This document shows, piece by piece, positions 8,738-17,840 of a stretch of DNA of 35,177 bases (its first letter is position 1; each line of letters begins with the position of its first letter). The notes below the pieces were generated by a model. It saw only the letters and a program-made list of their open reading frames with translations, did not search any database and had not been told where the DNA came from. Position numbers and translations under genes: made by a program. Origin of the DNA: Helicobacteraceae bacterium (GTDB lineage Bacteria > Campylobacterota > Campylobacteria > Campylobacterales > Sulfurimonadaceae); NCBI GenBank assembly GCA_027052175.1, contig JALUFE010000077.1, positions 1 to 35,177 on the forward strand, given 5' to 3'.

Positions 8738-10404
8738 TGATCATATACAATCATAAGAAAGAGTTTGTCGGTATCGAAGAGAAAGATCTCAAAGCTCTCA
8801 AGCTTTCCAGTCTCGCCGAATTACAAAACGAAGTTGCCGATTTTGCGGATCTTTTTGTCAAAACCCCCGGATTTATTCATAATTTCAAACATGTTCACTG
8901 GATCGACTTTATTAAAAGTGCCGACTCGATAGATGAAAATCGTGTGATTATAAGCGTGAAGGGCCGGAACTTCAAAGCTGTAATCGATTTGCATAAATTC
9001 TATTTGGTTGATGACCCGCAAAAAGAGGCATATGGTATCGTGTTGAGTGCTTTGCGCGAATTGACCAAAGAGGAGAACGAGCGAATTTCCGGTGATCTCG
9101 CACACAGAAGTGTCACAAAGCCGAGTGAACCTGTCTTTTCTGCTGTAGAGGGTGCACAAGAGAGCAAAAAGATCGAAGAGACGCTGAGCCGAGATGAAAA
9201 CGAAATCGAAGAAGAGCCGCTGATGTTCGATCTTGAAGAGGAACCAAAAGAGGCAGCTCCAGTGGAAGAGACGCCGCTGGAGCTTTCTGTGGAAGAGGAA
9301 CCCGCAAGAGTGGAGGAGGAGCTCTTTATTGAGGAGGAAGAAGATAAATTCAAAGACTATCATTTTGATCCTGAACTTGCGGCAAAAGAACTGGGCTTAC
9401 CGACGGATCTTGTAGAAGAGTTCATTCAAGATTTCATAGCACAGGCTCGCGAGTTCAAACCAGAACTGTATGAAGCGCTGGATATGGGTCGTATCGACAA
9501 TCTGCGAATGCTTTCGCATAAACTCAAAGGGGTGGCCGCAAATCTGCGGATTGAAGATGCTTTCGATGCGCTTGTGACTATCAACACTTCCGACGATATC
9601 GGTCTTGTCAAAAGAACGCTCGACCGTTTCTACAATATCATCATTAAAAAACTTGCCGGTGAAGAGATCAAGAGTGTCGAAAGGCCAAATGCAGCCGTTT
9701 CGAACGAGCAAGCGAAAGCAGAGGAAGATGCGATTACTCTAGATTTGGATGATCTCACGTTGGAAGCACCGCAAGAGATGAGCGTAGAAGATGTAGAGCA
9801 TACACCTCAGGCGGAGGAAGAGAAAATTGAACTCGATTTTGATGAGGATGGTCTCTTCATTGAAGAGAGTGCACCCTCATCTTCACTGGAAGGGACACAG
9901 CCTGATATTGAGGGTAAAGAGGAAGAACCTCCAACTCTTCCACTCAAGGAAGAGCCGGAAGAGCCGCTAGAACTCGACGTAGGTGATGATGAAATAAAAA
10001 GCGGCGATGCCGATGTCGTACAAGAAGAGCAGTCGCCAGAGGAAGTTCTTGAAGTTCCTATAGAAGCAGAAGAAGAAAAGCAGGAAGAGAGAGATCTATA
10101 TCTCACTATAGACAAACGGCGCATAGCAAGTGAGCTTGGAATAGATATCGAAGTATTTGAAGAATTGCTGGATGACTATGTGAATGATATGGAAGCCGGA
10201 TTGCTGCAACTTGAAGAGTTGCTTGCAAAAAAAGAGCAAAGCAGTGCCAAAAAGCTTGCTTTACGTCTCAAAGGGATGAGCGATAACATGCATATGAGTG
10301 CCGTTGCGGAAGAGTTTGAACACTTCATCAAGGATGAAAACGAGGATAAAGCCATGCTATTGCAAAAAATAAAAGCTCAAATAAACTCGATTGAGAGGAT
10401 GTAA
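8737..10404 (+). CDS. Hpt-domain phosphotransfer protein, two Hpt-like modules and acidic linkers
   Basis: First module MLSHKLKGVAANL (His codon 9517-9519); second module LALRLKGMSDNM lacks the His; Glu-rich low-complexity linkers. Confidence 0.75.
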   Translation: MIIYNHKKEFVGIEEKDLKALKLSSLAELQNEVADFADLFVKTPGFIHNFKHVHWIDFIKSADSIDENRVIISVKGRNFKAVIDLHKFYLVDDPQKEAYGIVLSALRELTKEENERISGDLAHRSVTKPSEPVFSAVEGAQESKKIEETLSRDENEIEEEPLMFDLEEEPKEAAPVEETPLELSVEEEPARVEEELFIEEEEDKFKDYHFDPELAAKELGLPTDLVEEFIQDFIAQAREFKPELYEALDMGRIDNLRMLSHKLKGVAANLRIEDAFDALVTINTSDDIGLVKRTLDRFYNIIIKKLAGEEIKSVERPNAAVSNEQAKAEEDAITLDLDDLTLEAPQEMSVEDVEHTPQAEEEKIELDFDEDGLFIEESAPSSSLEGTQPDIEGKEEEPPTLPLKEEPEEPLELDVGDDEIKSGDADVVQEEQSPEEVLEVPIEAEEEKQEERDLYLTIDKRRIASELGIDIEVFEELLDDYVNDMEAGLLQLEELLAKKEQSSAKKLALRLKGMSDNMHMSAVAEEFEHFIKDENEDKAMLLQKIKAQINSIERM

Positions 10405-10407
10405 ACG

Positions 10408-13400
10408 ATGAAATTAGGATTAAAAAACAGACTTCGCCTTATCAGTTTGGTGCCTTTGATTATTCTTTTTAGTGTCGCGAGTTATTTCGTTTACAGTTCG
10501 TATCAGAATTATGTCGATGCAGATAAACTGAAAAACAAGCTTGTCGAAAACAAATACCTTAACGATCTGCTTACCAACGTAGCCCGTGAGCGTGGTATGA
10601 GTGCTATGTATGTCGGAAAAGGATCGGATGTCATTTTTGCTTCACTCTCGAAGCAGCGTACCTTTACGGACAAGGCGGTTGCGAAATATTTGGATTTTCT
10701 CAAAAACAACAGTGAAAGCGGAAAGTCGCAGAAACAGAGTTTCATCCAAAAATTCAAGACAAGCGTGGCCGAGTTCAAAAAGATACGTCCGCTTGTAGAC
10801 AAGCGCAGCGTCGAGTTTGAGAAAATGTTCGATACCTATACGAAAACACAGAAACTGCTTATAGATGAGACGCAAAAGCTGGGGATCAAAAGTATCGATC
10901 CTGTTATTTCCAGGCTTTTTAGCGTGTATATTACCTTTATTAAAGCCAAAGAGTACAGTGGAATAGAACGGGGCTACGTTTCTTATTTTCTTTCCAAAAA
11001 AGCACCGATGGAAGAGGAACAAATCAGCCGTCTTATCTCTATTATCGGGAAGGCGGATGCGATAGCGTACGACGCCATCACGGACAAAAATCTCAAAGCG
11101 AAACTCGATGCTATCTTCGAGAATGAAGATGCGAAAGAGCTTTTTGACGATATCAATGCGGAAAGAACGAATATCCTTGCGGTGGCAAAAGACGGAGATT
11201 ACGACATCAGTGCGGGTATCTGGTTTGCTATGATATCCGAAAAGATCAAGCTGCTTACACAAGCGGAAAAGTTGCTTTCTGCGGCGATGGATGCCAGAGC
11301 GGCGGAGATCCAGCAGGATTCCATACAGATTCTTGCGATTGCGGTAACGATCTGGCTTATCGCCATCCTTTTGGCGGTTCTTGGTTATTTCATCTCCAAT
11401 CAGATAGCCAGAAACATTAGAGGATTGCAGGAAATTCTTCTCAAAGCGGCAGAAGATACTGGCGGTGCGGAAAGCTTCAATCTCGATCTCGATACTGCTG
11501 AGGGAACGGAACAGGCTTACAGACTGCTTGAGCGTATTATCGAACAGACGAAAAAAGATAAAGAGGCGGCGCTTGAAGCCAATGAAGCAAAATCGATGTT
11601 CCTTGCAAATATGTCCCATGAAATTCGTACACCGCTTAACGGTATTGTCGGATTTACAGAGTTGCTTCGAGATACGGAACTGAATGAAGAGCAGATGGAA
11701 TTTGTCGAAATTATAGAAAAATCTTCGGAAAATCTGCTTGAGATCATCAACAATATTCTCGATCTCTCCAAGATTGAGAGTAACAAGCTTGAGATCGAAG
11801 ATATCGTCTTCAATCCTATCGAAGAGTTCGAAAGTGCCGTCGAAGTGTATGCGGTCAGAGCAAGCGAGAAGAACATCGATCTTGGATGTTTTATCGATCC
11901 GCGACTGGAGGCTCCGCTCAAAGGGGATCCGACCAAACTTAAAGAGGTTATCATCAACCTGCTTTCCAACGCTGTCAAATTTACCAGCAGTGGAGGATCG
12001 ATCAATGTCGACATCCGAGAAGTGGAATCGCATCAGGAAGGATTCAGACGTGTAAGATTTGAAGTTCAAGACAGTGGTATCGGGGTAACGAGTGAACAAA
12101 AAGCACGGATATTCGAAGCTTTCTCGCAGGCGGATACTTCCATTACACGAAAGTATGGGGGGACAGGTCTTGGTTTGACGATTTCGAGTCGCTTTATCGA
12201 GTTGATGGGCGGTCAGCTCGATCTGCATTCCGAACCGGGAGAAGGAACGACTTTCTTCTTCACGATCGATTTTGAAGAGGTTGAGAGTGAGATAGAAACG
12301 AAGGAAGGTAAGTTTGGCTATTTGAGTGCACTCATTCTTGAAAACCCTCACAGAACGAAACAGCAGGACAAGTATCTCCGAGAATATCTCGATTATTACG
12401 GTGTCAAATATACGGTCTCAGACAGTGCGGAACGGATGAGTGAACTTGCGAAAGCCAAAAAATACAACCTGATGTACGTCGATTTTGATTATCTCAGCGG
12501 GGAAGAGCTCGTGGAATGTTCCGAGCTCTCGCCATCCCTTGTGCTGTTGACAAAATCGTTCAACATGAAACAGATAGAATCTCTTGGAATCCATCCGTAT
12601 AAAACCCTGTACGAGCCGCTGACGACATCGAAAGTCAAACGTTCACTTGAAGACTATAAAGAGGAAGAGAAGGAAGTCGTACAAGAGGAGCACAAAAAGG
12701 TCGAGGAGAAACCTAAAACAATCAAATCCTTCAAAGAGGGTGAAGCGAAGTTCAAAGCCAAAGTTTTGGTAGCTGAAGACAATATCATCAATCAGAAACT
12801 CATCAAGAGGACGTTGGAGGATCTCGGCCTGGAGGTCGGACTTGCAAGCAACGGCCTTGAAGCGTTCCAAAAAAGAAAAGACGGTGATTACGATCTGATC
12901 TTTATGGATATTCAGATGCCGTTCCTCGATGGTGTTGAAGCGACGAAGGAGATACTGGCTTGGGAGAAGGAGTTCGGGAAGAAGCATGTACCTATTGTCG
13001 CATTGACTGCAAATGCTCTCAAAGGAGACAGAGAACGTTTCCTTGCAGAGGGACTGGACGAATACACCACAAAGCCCCTTGTCCGCGATGAAATCGTAGC
13101 CATTCTCAACCATTTTCTTGCGGATCATATTGTTTATATAAACGAGGAAAACGAGCAGGGACAACTGCAAAACGAGTCGGTAGAAAAGGTTGACACAGAA
13201 GGGGAGATAAAAGCGCGCGAAGCGGTGGAAAATGAAGAAAAACCGCAGGTCGAAGAAGAAGTTGCCGAAGAAGAGGAAAAACCCGAAATTCAAAAAGAGC
13301 CGCAGCATAAAGATGAGACGGCAGAGGAGCAACTCGAAATAATAGAGGAAAAACCCGAAATTGAAGAAAAACTGCAGTTCGAAGAAGAGAGCGGGCAGGG

Positions 13401-13980
13401 CGGAGAAATTTTACAAGAGTCTGAAGTTGAAGAGGAAGAAACATCCCAGGAGGAACTTCTCGAAACCCTGCAAGAGGATGAAAAAGAGAAACTCGAAGTT
13501 CAAGAAGAACCGTTAGAACTGGAGAGTGAAGAGAGTCATAAAGAGTTGACTGAAGCACCTTTGCAAATAGAAGAAAACATCGAGATAGAAGAGGAACACA
13601 CCTCTGAAAATGAAGAAAATATTTCAGAGGAAAAATACACGAAAGATGTGCTTGTGATCAAGAAAAGTTCACTGGAGACGAATCTGTTTTGCAAAGTCAT
13701 AGAAAGTCTCGATTACGAATGTGACAAAGCTGCCGGATTGGAAGAGGGCATAGAGAAAACAGGAGAAAATGGATACAAAGTGATTGTAGTCGATGCGGAG
13801 CTTGATGGTTTTGATATAGATAAACTAAAAGAGAGTACGTCGGATTCGAAAATAGTCGTCGTCAGAGATTCACTGACCTCACTCGATGAAAAAACAAAAG
13901 AGGAAGCCGATGAAGTGATCAACAATTTCGCCAATCAAGACACGTTGCGATTAGTTTTAGAAAAATTCATAAAAGGATAA
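10408..13980 (+). CDS. NIT-domain hybrid sensor histidine kinase with several receiver modules
   Basis: 1190 aa; TM, NIT-like region ([17 protein letters not shown]...), TM, H-box [15 protein letters not shown], HATPase (DSGIGV, GGTGLGL), canonical REC VLVAEDN...[13 protein letters not shown]...TKPL, flanked by two REC-like degenerate modules and a Glu-rich stretch. Confidence 0.9.
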   Translation: MKLGLKNRLRLISLVPLIILFSVASYFVYSSYQNYVDADKLKNKLVENKYLNDLLTNVARERGMSAMYVGKGSDVIFASLSKQRTFTDKAVAKYLDFLKNNSESGKSQKQSFIQKFKTSVAEFKKIRPLVDKRSVEFEKMFDTYTKTQKLLIDETQKLGIKSIDPVISRLFSVYITFIKAKEYSGIERGYVSYFLSKKAPMEEEQISRLISIIGKADAIAYDAITDKNLKAKLDAIFENEDAKELFDDINAERTNILAVAKDGDYDISAGIWFAMISEKIKLLTQAEKLLSAAMDARAAEIQQDSIQILAIAVTIWLIAILLAVLGYFISNQIARNIRGLQEILLKAAEDTGGAESFNLDLDTAEGTEQAYRLLERIIEQTKKDKEAALEANEAKSMFLANMSHEIRTPLNGIVGFTELLRDTELNEEQMEFVEIIEKSSENLLEIINNILDLSKIESNKLEIEDIVFNPIEEFESAVEVYAVRASEKNIDLGCFIDPRLEAPLKGDPTKLKEVIINLLSNAVKFTSSGGSINVDIREVESHQEGFRRVRFEVQDSGIGVTSEQKARIFEAFSQADTSITRKYGGTGLGLTISSRFIELMGGQLDLHSEPGEGTTFFFTIDFEEVESEIETKEGKFGYLSALILENPHRTKQQDKYLREYLDYYGVKYTVSDSAERMSELAKAKKYNLMYVDFDYLSGEELVECSELSPSLVLLTKSFNMKQIESLGIHPYKTLYEPLTTSKVKRSLEDYKEEEKEVVQEEHKKVEEKPKTIKSFKEGEAKFKAKVLVAEDNIINQKLIKRTLEDLGLEVGLASNGLEAFQKRKDGDYDLIFMDIQMPFLDGVEATKEILAWEKEFGKKHVPIVALTANALKGDRERFLAEGLDEYTTKPLVRDEIVAILNHFLADHIVYINEENEQGQLQNESVEKVDTEGEIKAREAVENEEKPQVEEEVAEEEEKPEIQKEPQHKDETAEEQLEIIEEKPEIEEKLQFEEESGQGGEILQESEVEEEETSQEELLETLQEDEKEKLEVQEEPLELESEESHKELTEAPLQIEENIEIEEEHTSENEENISEEKYTKDVLVIKKSSLETNLFCKVIESLDYECDKAAGLEEGIEKTGENGYKVIVVDAELDGFDIDKLKESTSDSKIVVVRDSLTSLDEKTKEEADEVINNFANQDTLRLVLEKFIKG

Positions 13981-13983
13981 TGG

Positions 13984-14361
13984 ATGAAGAGAGACAACCT
14001 GGTTGTACTGGCAGTCGATGACGATATGATCAATCTCAAACTGCTGAAATCGATGCTGCTGAAAACCGGAAAAGTGAAGGAGGTCATTGAAGCGAAAAAC
14101 GGAAGTGACGCGATAGGTGTGCTCAAAAGTAGAGAAGATATCGACTTGATACTACTGGATATCATAATGCCTATCATGAACGGCATAGAGGTGCTGAAAG
14201 TCGTACGTGCCGATGACAGTCTCAGACAGTTGCCTATTATCGTACTGACAACAGATGAAACGAAAAAGGCGGAAGCGCTTGATCATGGTGCCAATGGATT
14301 TTTGACAAAACCGATCCGCCACGATAAGCTGGTCAAACAAATCTCACAGATGATAGTCTAA
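13984..14361 (+). CDS. CheY-like single-domain response regulator
   Basis: 125 aa; VLAVDDDMINLKLL, DLILLDIIMPIMNGIEVL, LTTD, FLTKPI. Confidence 0.95.
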   Translation: MKRDNLVVLAVDDDMINLKLLKSMLLKTGKVKEVIEAKNGSDAIGVLKSREDIDLILLDIIMPIMNGIEVLKVVRADDSLRQLPIIVLTTDETKKAEALDHGANGFLTKPIRHDKLVKQISQMIV

Positions 14362-14372
14362 AAGGAAGGCAC

Positions 14373-16790
14373 TCAGACAAGTGCCTCTTTAAGGACCTCT
14401 TCTATACGGGTGACAGGGATGATTGAAAGCGTCTCTTTCACTTCATCAGGGATTTCGTCGAGATCTCTTTCGAAATTTTTTTCCGGAATAAGCGCTTTTG
14501 TTATTCCCGCTTTATAAGCGGCAATAAGCTTTTCTTTGAGTCCGCCTATTGGCAGAACGTTTCCACTGAGACTTACTTCGCCTGTCATAGCGACATCTCC
14601 GCGCACTTTTTTGGAACTGAGGATGGATGCGATGGCTGTTACCATCGCTATACCTGCACTCGGACCGTCTTTTGGGGTCGCGCCGTCTGGAACATGCAGA
14701 TGCAGATCATAGCGTTTGTAGACTTCACTTGGATTCACCTTTTGTTTCTCTTCAAGCTCTTTGACGGTTTTTGGTATCTCTTTTTGAGCTATGGGGAGTT
14801 TTTTGGTATCGATGAGTGTTTTTACGACGCTAAATGCGATGCGGGCCGATTCTTTCATAACATCTCCGAGACTTCCTGTGAGCTGCAAGGAGCCTTTGCC
14901 TCGGATACGGATGGATTCTATCTTGAGAACATCTCCGCCTACTGCCGTCCACGCTAGACCGTTGACAATGCCAACAACAGGCTTTTTGTCGATCTTTTCT
15001 ATCTCGAATACGGTTTTGTCAAAATATTCTTTGAGATTTTTTAGAGAAATGGAAACCTTTTTCGTCTCTGGGTTTTCAAGGAGCTCTTTTGCGACTTTAC
15101 GGCACATCTGTGCTATTTTTCGACGAAGATTTCTCACACCGGCCTCACGTGTGTAGCTGTGAATCAGCTCTTTGAGTGCCGAGTCGGTAATGGAGAGTTC
15201 ACTCTTTTTGAGTCCATGCTTTTTTAACTCCTGCGGGATGAGATAGCGCTTGGCGATCTCGAACTTCTCTGTCGGTGTATAGGAGCTGACGAAGATGAAT
15301 TCCATTCTGTCGCGAAGCGGTGCGGGGATACGTCCCACATCGTTCGCAGTAGCGATAAAGATAACCGAGCTTAGATCGATGTCGAAGTTGAGATAGTAGT
15401 CCCGAAATGCACTGTTTTGCTCCGGATCGAGGATCTCAAGGAGTGCCGAGGTCGGATCGCCTCTGTGGGAGATACCTACCTTGTCGATCTCATCAAGCAC
15501 CATGACGGGATCCATCTCTTTGGCATCGATGAGCCCCTGGACGATACGTCCGGGCATTGCACCGACATAGGTCCGTCGGTGTCCGCGAAGCTCATTGACA
15601 TCTTCCAATCCGCCAAGGGCGATGCGTACCAAACTTCTTCCGAGCGCTTTGGAGATGGAGTTGGCAAGTGAGGTTTTCCCTACCCCGGGAGGTCCTGCAA
15701 AACAGAGGATCGCTCCCTCTGCGCTTGCATGTTTTTTGCCGCGAAGTTCAAGTAACTCTTTGACGGCGAAGTATTCGACTATGCGCTCTTTTGGTTTTTC
15801 AAGAGAGTAGTGATCCTCATCAAGCTGTTTTTGCACATCTTTGATATCAAGCGGCTTGGAAGAGAACTCACCAAAGGGGATTTCAAGCACGAAATCGAGA
15901 TAGGTCTGTGTCATACTCGCATCACTGGAGTCAGGATGCATTCTGGCATAACGCTCTATCTGCTTGGCGATCTCCTTGTAGGCATCTTCGCTCATCTTCT
16001 CCTTTTTGGCTTCGAGTTTCTCCCAGTATTCGTCTATTTCGTCTTCACGCGCGGTATCGACACCGAGTTCCTTTTGGATCTCCTTGAGCTGCTCTTTGAG
16101 GAAGTACTCTTTGTTGACCTGCTCGATCTTGGAGTGAACTTTGGAGCGTATCTCTTTTTGGAGTTTGTTTGCTTCGATCTCCTCTATGAGGATGTCTATA
16201 AGCAAAAAGAAGCGGTTTTCGGTATTTTCTTCTATGAAAAGTTTATAAGCCTGATCTTTTTTGAGTTTGAGTGTCGAGCTGATGAGATCGATGATACGGT
16301 TATAATCGTGATTTTCTTCGATGGTGCGTAGCAAATCGGGCGGGAAATAGTTGGTGATCTGCGAGAGCGTTCGCACTTTCTCGCGAACGATCGCAAGAAT
16401 CGCTTCGGCTTTGAGATCGTCCAGCGGTGTAGGGATGATCGTATCGACACGCGCTACAAGCGGATCGGTAGAAACCGGCATAAGTATTTTTGCACGAGCA
16501 AGCCCTTGAAAGAGTATTTTCACCCTGCCGTCAGGCAGTGAAACTTTGCGCATGATGTTTCCTACCACCCCTGCATCGTAAATCGCATCGAATGTGCGTT
16601 CACCTTCATGTCCCGGTTTTGTCGGAGTGACCATTACAAGCGTGCTCTCATGCATCGCCTGGGTGACGGCTTTGATGTTGGCGTCATCTCCCAAAAAGAT
16701 TGGAGAGATCATAAAAGGGTATAAAAAGATATCATCTTCGGCGATGACGGGAATATCTGCCGGAAGTTCTGCATAGTTGCTTAGTTTCAT
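14373..16790 (-). CDS. lon: ATP-dependent protease Lon
   Basis: 805 aa; Walker A GPPGVGKTSL, Ser-Lys dyad region GATPKDGPSAGIAM. Confidence 0.98.
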   Translation of the reverse strand: MKLSNYAELPADIPVIAEDDIFLYPFMISPIFLGDDANIKAVTQAMHESTLVMVTPTKPGHEGERTFDAIYDAGVVGNIMRKVSLPDGRVKILFQGLARAKILMPVSTDPLVARVDTIIPTPLDDLKAEAILAIVREKVRTLSQITNYFPPDLLRTIEENHDYNRIIDLISSTLKLKKDQAYKLFIEENTENRFFLLIDILIEEIEANKLQKEIRSKVHSKIEQVNKEYFLKEQLKEIQKELGVDTAREDEIDEYWEKLEAKKEKMSEDAYKEIAKQIERYARMHPDSSDASMTQTYLDFVLEIPFGEFSSKPLDIKDVQKQLDEDHYSLEKPKERIVEYFAVKELLELRGKKHASAEGAILCFAGPPGVGKTSLANSISKALGRSLVRIALGGLEDVNELRGHRRTYVGAMPGRIVQGLIDAKEMDPVMVLDEIDKVGISHRGDPTSALLEILDPEQNSAFRDYYLNFDIDLSSVIFIATANDVGRIPAPLRDRMEFIFVSSYTPTEKFEIAKRYLIPQELKKHGLKKSELSITDSALKELIHSYTREAGVRNLRRKIAQMCRKVAKELLENPETKKVSISLKNLKEYFDKTVFEIEKIDKKPVVGIVNGLAWTAVGGDVLKIESIRIRGKGSLQLTGSLGDVMKESARIAFSVVKTLIDTKKLPIAQKEIPKTVKELEEKQKVNPSEVYKRYDLHLHVPDGATPKDGPSAGIAMVTAIASILSSKKVRGDVAMTGEVSLSGNVLPIGGLKEKLIAAYKAGITKALIPEKNFERDLDEIPDEVKETLSIIPVTRIEEVLKEALV

Positions 16791-17554
16791 CGTTTACCTC
16801 GTAGTGTTTGTTTGTTGTTTGTGGTGTCGTTGTCGTCCTGGATGGAGTTTCTCGAAACAACGCTTTGCGTATCAGGGATCAAGAAAGCGTACCAGCTTCC
16901 TGTTCCATCCCCTTCGAACCACTCTCTGTACCAAGGAGTTCGTGCCCGCTCGACTTTGCTCCAGTTGATCCATTTTTCTTTGATTTTATCGCGGTAGAAT
17001 CTTGCCGCTTTGGGCTTGTCTATGCGCTTGTAGAGTGAAGCTATCGCCTCGTCGAGCACCGCTTTGGAGAGCAGTAGGCGTGTGAGCATTGTATCGACGA
17101 CATAGTAGTGCATCGAATGGGGATACTTTCTTTTAAACGCTTGTGCTTCCGCTATCGCTTCATCTATAAGTGCCTGATCACGTCTGGGATTGGGCAAAGA
17201 GAGATATTTCGCTTTGACTTTCAAAAATTCTGCCTCCTCTTTGTCGCTTTCGTTGGCTGCAAAGCGTCTGACATATTCGTCAAGATAGTGTTCTGCCAGG
17301 AGGTACTCTTCGTTGTACATATGCGCCAGCGCCATTATAAACGTAGCCTGCGGCAACAGCGGTGAACCTATATGCTCTCCCTGCAGCGAACTGTAGTAAC
17401 TGTCAGCTTTGTCGAGATCACTTTCGGAGATAGATTTGATCATTTTCGAGTACCAGTATATCGCCGGTTTGTTATACTCTTCGACATCTTTGGAACAAGA
17501 TGACACGAACAATACGACAACCAAAATGCTAAATAGCTGCAAAATATATTTCAA
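16787..17554 (-). CDS. bamD: Outer-membrane assembly lipoprotein BamD
   Basis: TPR-type lipoprotein; lipobox VSSC; ALAHMYNEEYLLAEHYLDEYVRRF. The track extends to 17647, but a TTG at 17554 with upstream AAGGA gives a normal lipoprotein signal peptide. Confidence 0.85.
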   Translation of the reverse strand: MKYILQLFSILVVVLFVSSCSKDVEEYNKPAIYWYSKMIKSISESDLDKADSYYSSLQGEHIGSPLLPQATFIMALAHMYNEEYLLAEHYLDEYVRRFAANESDKEEAEFLKVKAKYLSLPNPRRDQALIDEAIAEAQAFKRKYPHSMHYYVVDTMLTRLLLSKAVLDEAIASLYKRIDKPKAARFYRDKIKEKWINWSKVERARTPWYREWFEGDGTGSWYAFLIPDTQSVVSRNSIQDDNDTTNNKQTLRGKR

Positions 17555-17607
17555 AAAGTATCCTTCTTTTTTTGATGATATTCTATCGAAAATAAATACA
17601 ACAAGTA

Positions 17608-17643
17608 TTAAGGGCACCTCTAAAAACCCTAAATTGCCCTTAA
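17608..17643. repeat. Perfect 9-bp inverted repeat TTAAGGGCA ... TGCCCTTAA
   Basis: Arms 17608-17616 and 17635-17643, upstream of bamD. Confidence 0.6.
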
Positions 17644-17757
17644 TCAACGCTCCTGGAAATATGGATCAATAAATAAAATATAATTTTTCTGATAACACAA
17701 TATGCTTTTTCAGACTGAAAATGGACATATTCAGCTTATATTAAGCTTAGTTGAGAG

Positions 17758-17763
17758 TATAAT
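17758..17763 (+). promoter_or_regulatory. Probable -10 element of the large secreted protein/pilin operon
   Basis: TATAAT in gagagTATAATTagaa, just upstream of the hairpin leader; no clear -35 read. Confidence 0.5.
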
Positions 17764-17770
17764 TAGAAAT

Positions 17771-17840
17771 GAGCGAGTGTTATTTCGCTACATGAGCCCT
17801 GTACAAGTGTGCAGGAAAAACTCTCAAGTGAGAGGAAAGG
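17771..17840 (+). promoter_or_regulatory. Three-hairpin 5' leader
   Basis: AGCGA...TCGCT (17772-17789); CCTGTAC-AAGT-GTGCAGG (17798-17815); CTCTC-AAGT-GAGAG (17821-17834), the last merging into AGAGGAAAGG ahead of the start codon. Confidence 0.5.

Noticed and set aside
10642-12351. 569-aa minus-strand ORF
   Set aside because: Antisense to conserved NIT, DHp and HATPase regions of the hybrid kinase, which fully explain the + strand; shadow ORF.
15810-16331. 173-aa plus-strand ORF
   Set aside because: Antisense to lon with low-complexity translation.
17555-17647. N-terminal extension of BamD in the ORF track
   Set aside because: It would put ~31 residues ahead of the lipoprotein signal; TTG at 17554 with AAGGA is a better start.
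17771-17840. mini-ykkC-like or c-di-GMP riboswitch
   Set aside because: Tandem hairpins are present but the loops are AAGT, not ACGR, and no GEMM core is visible.
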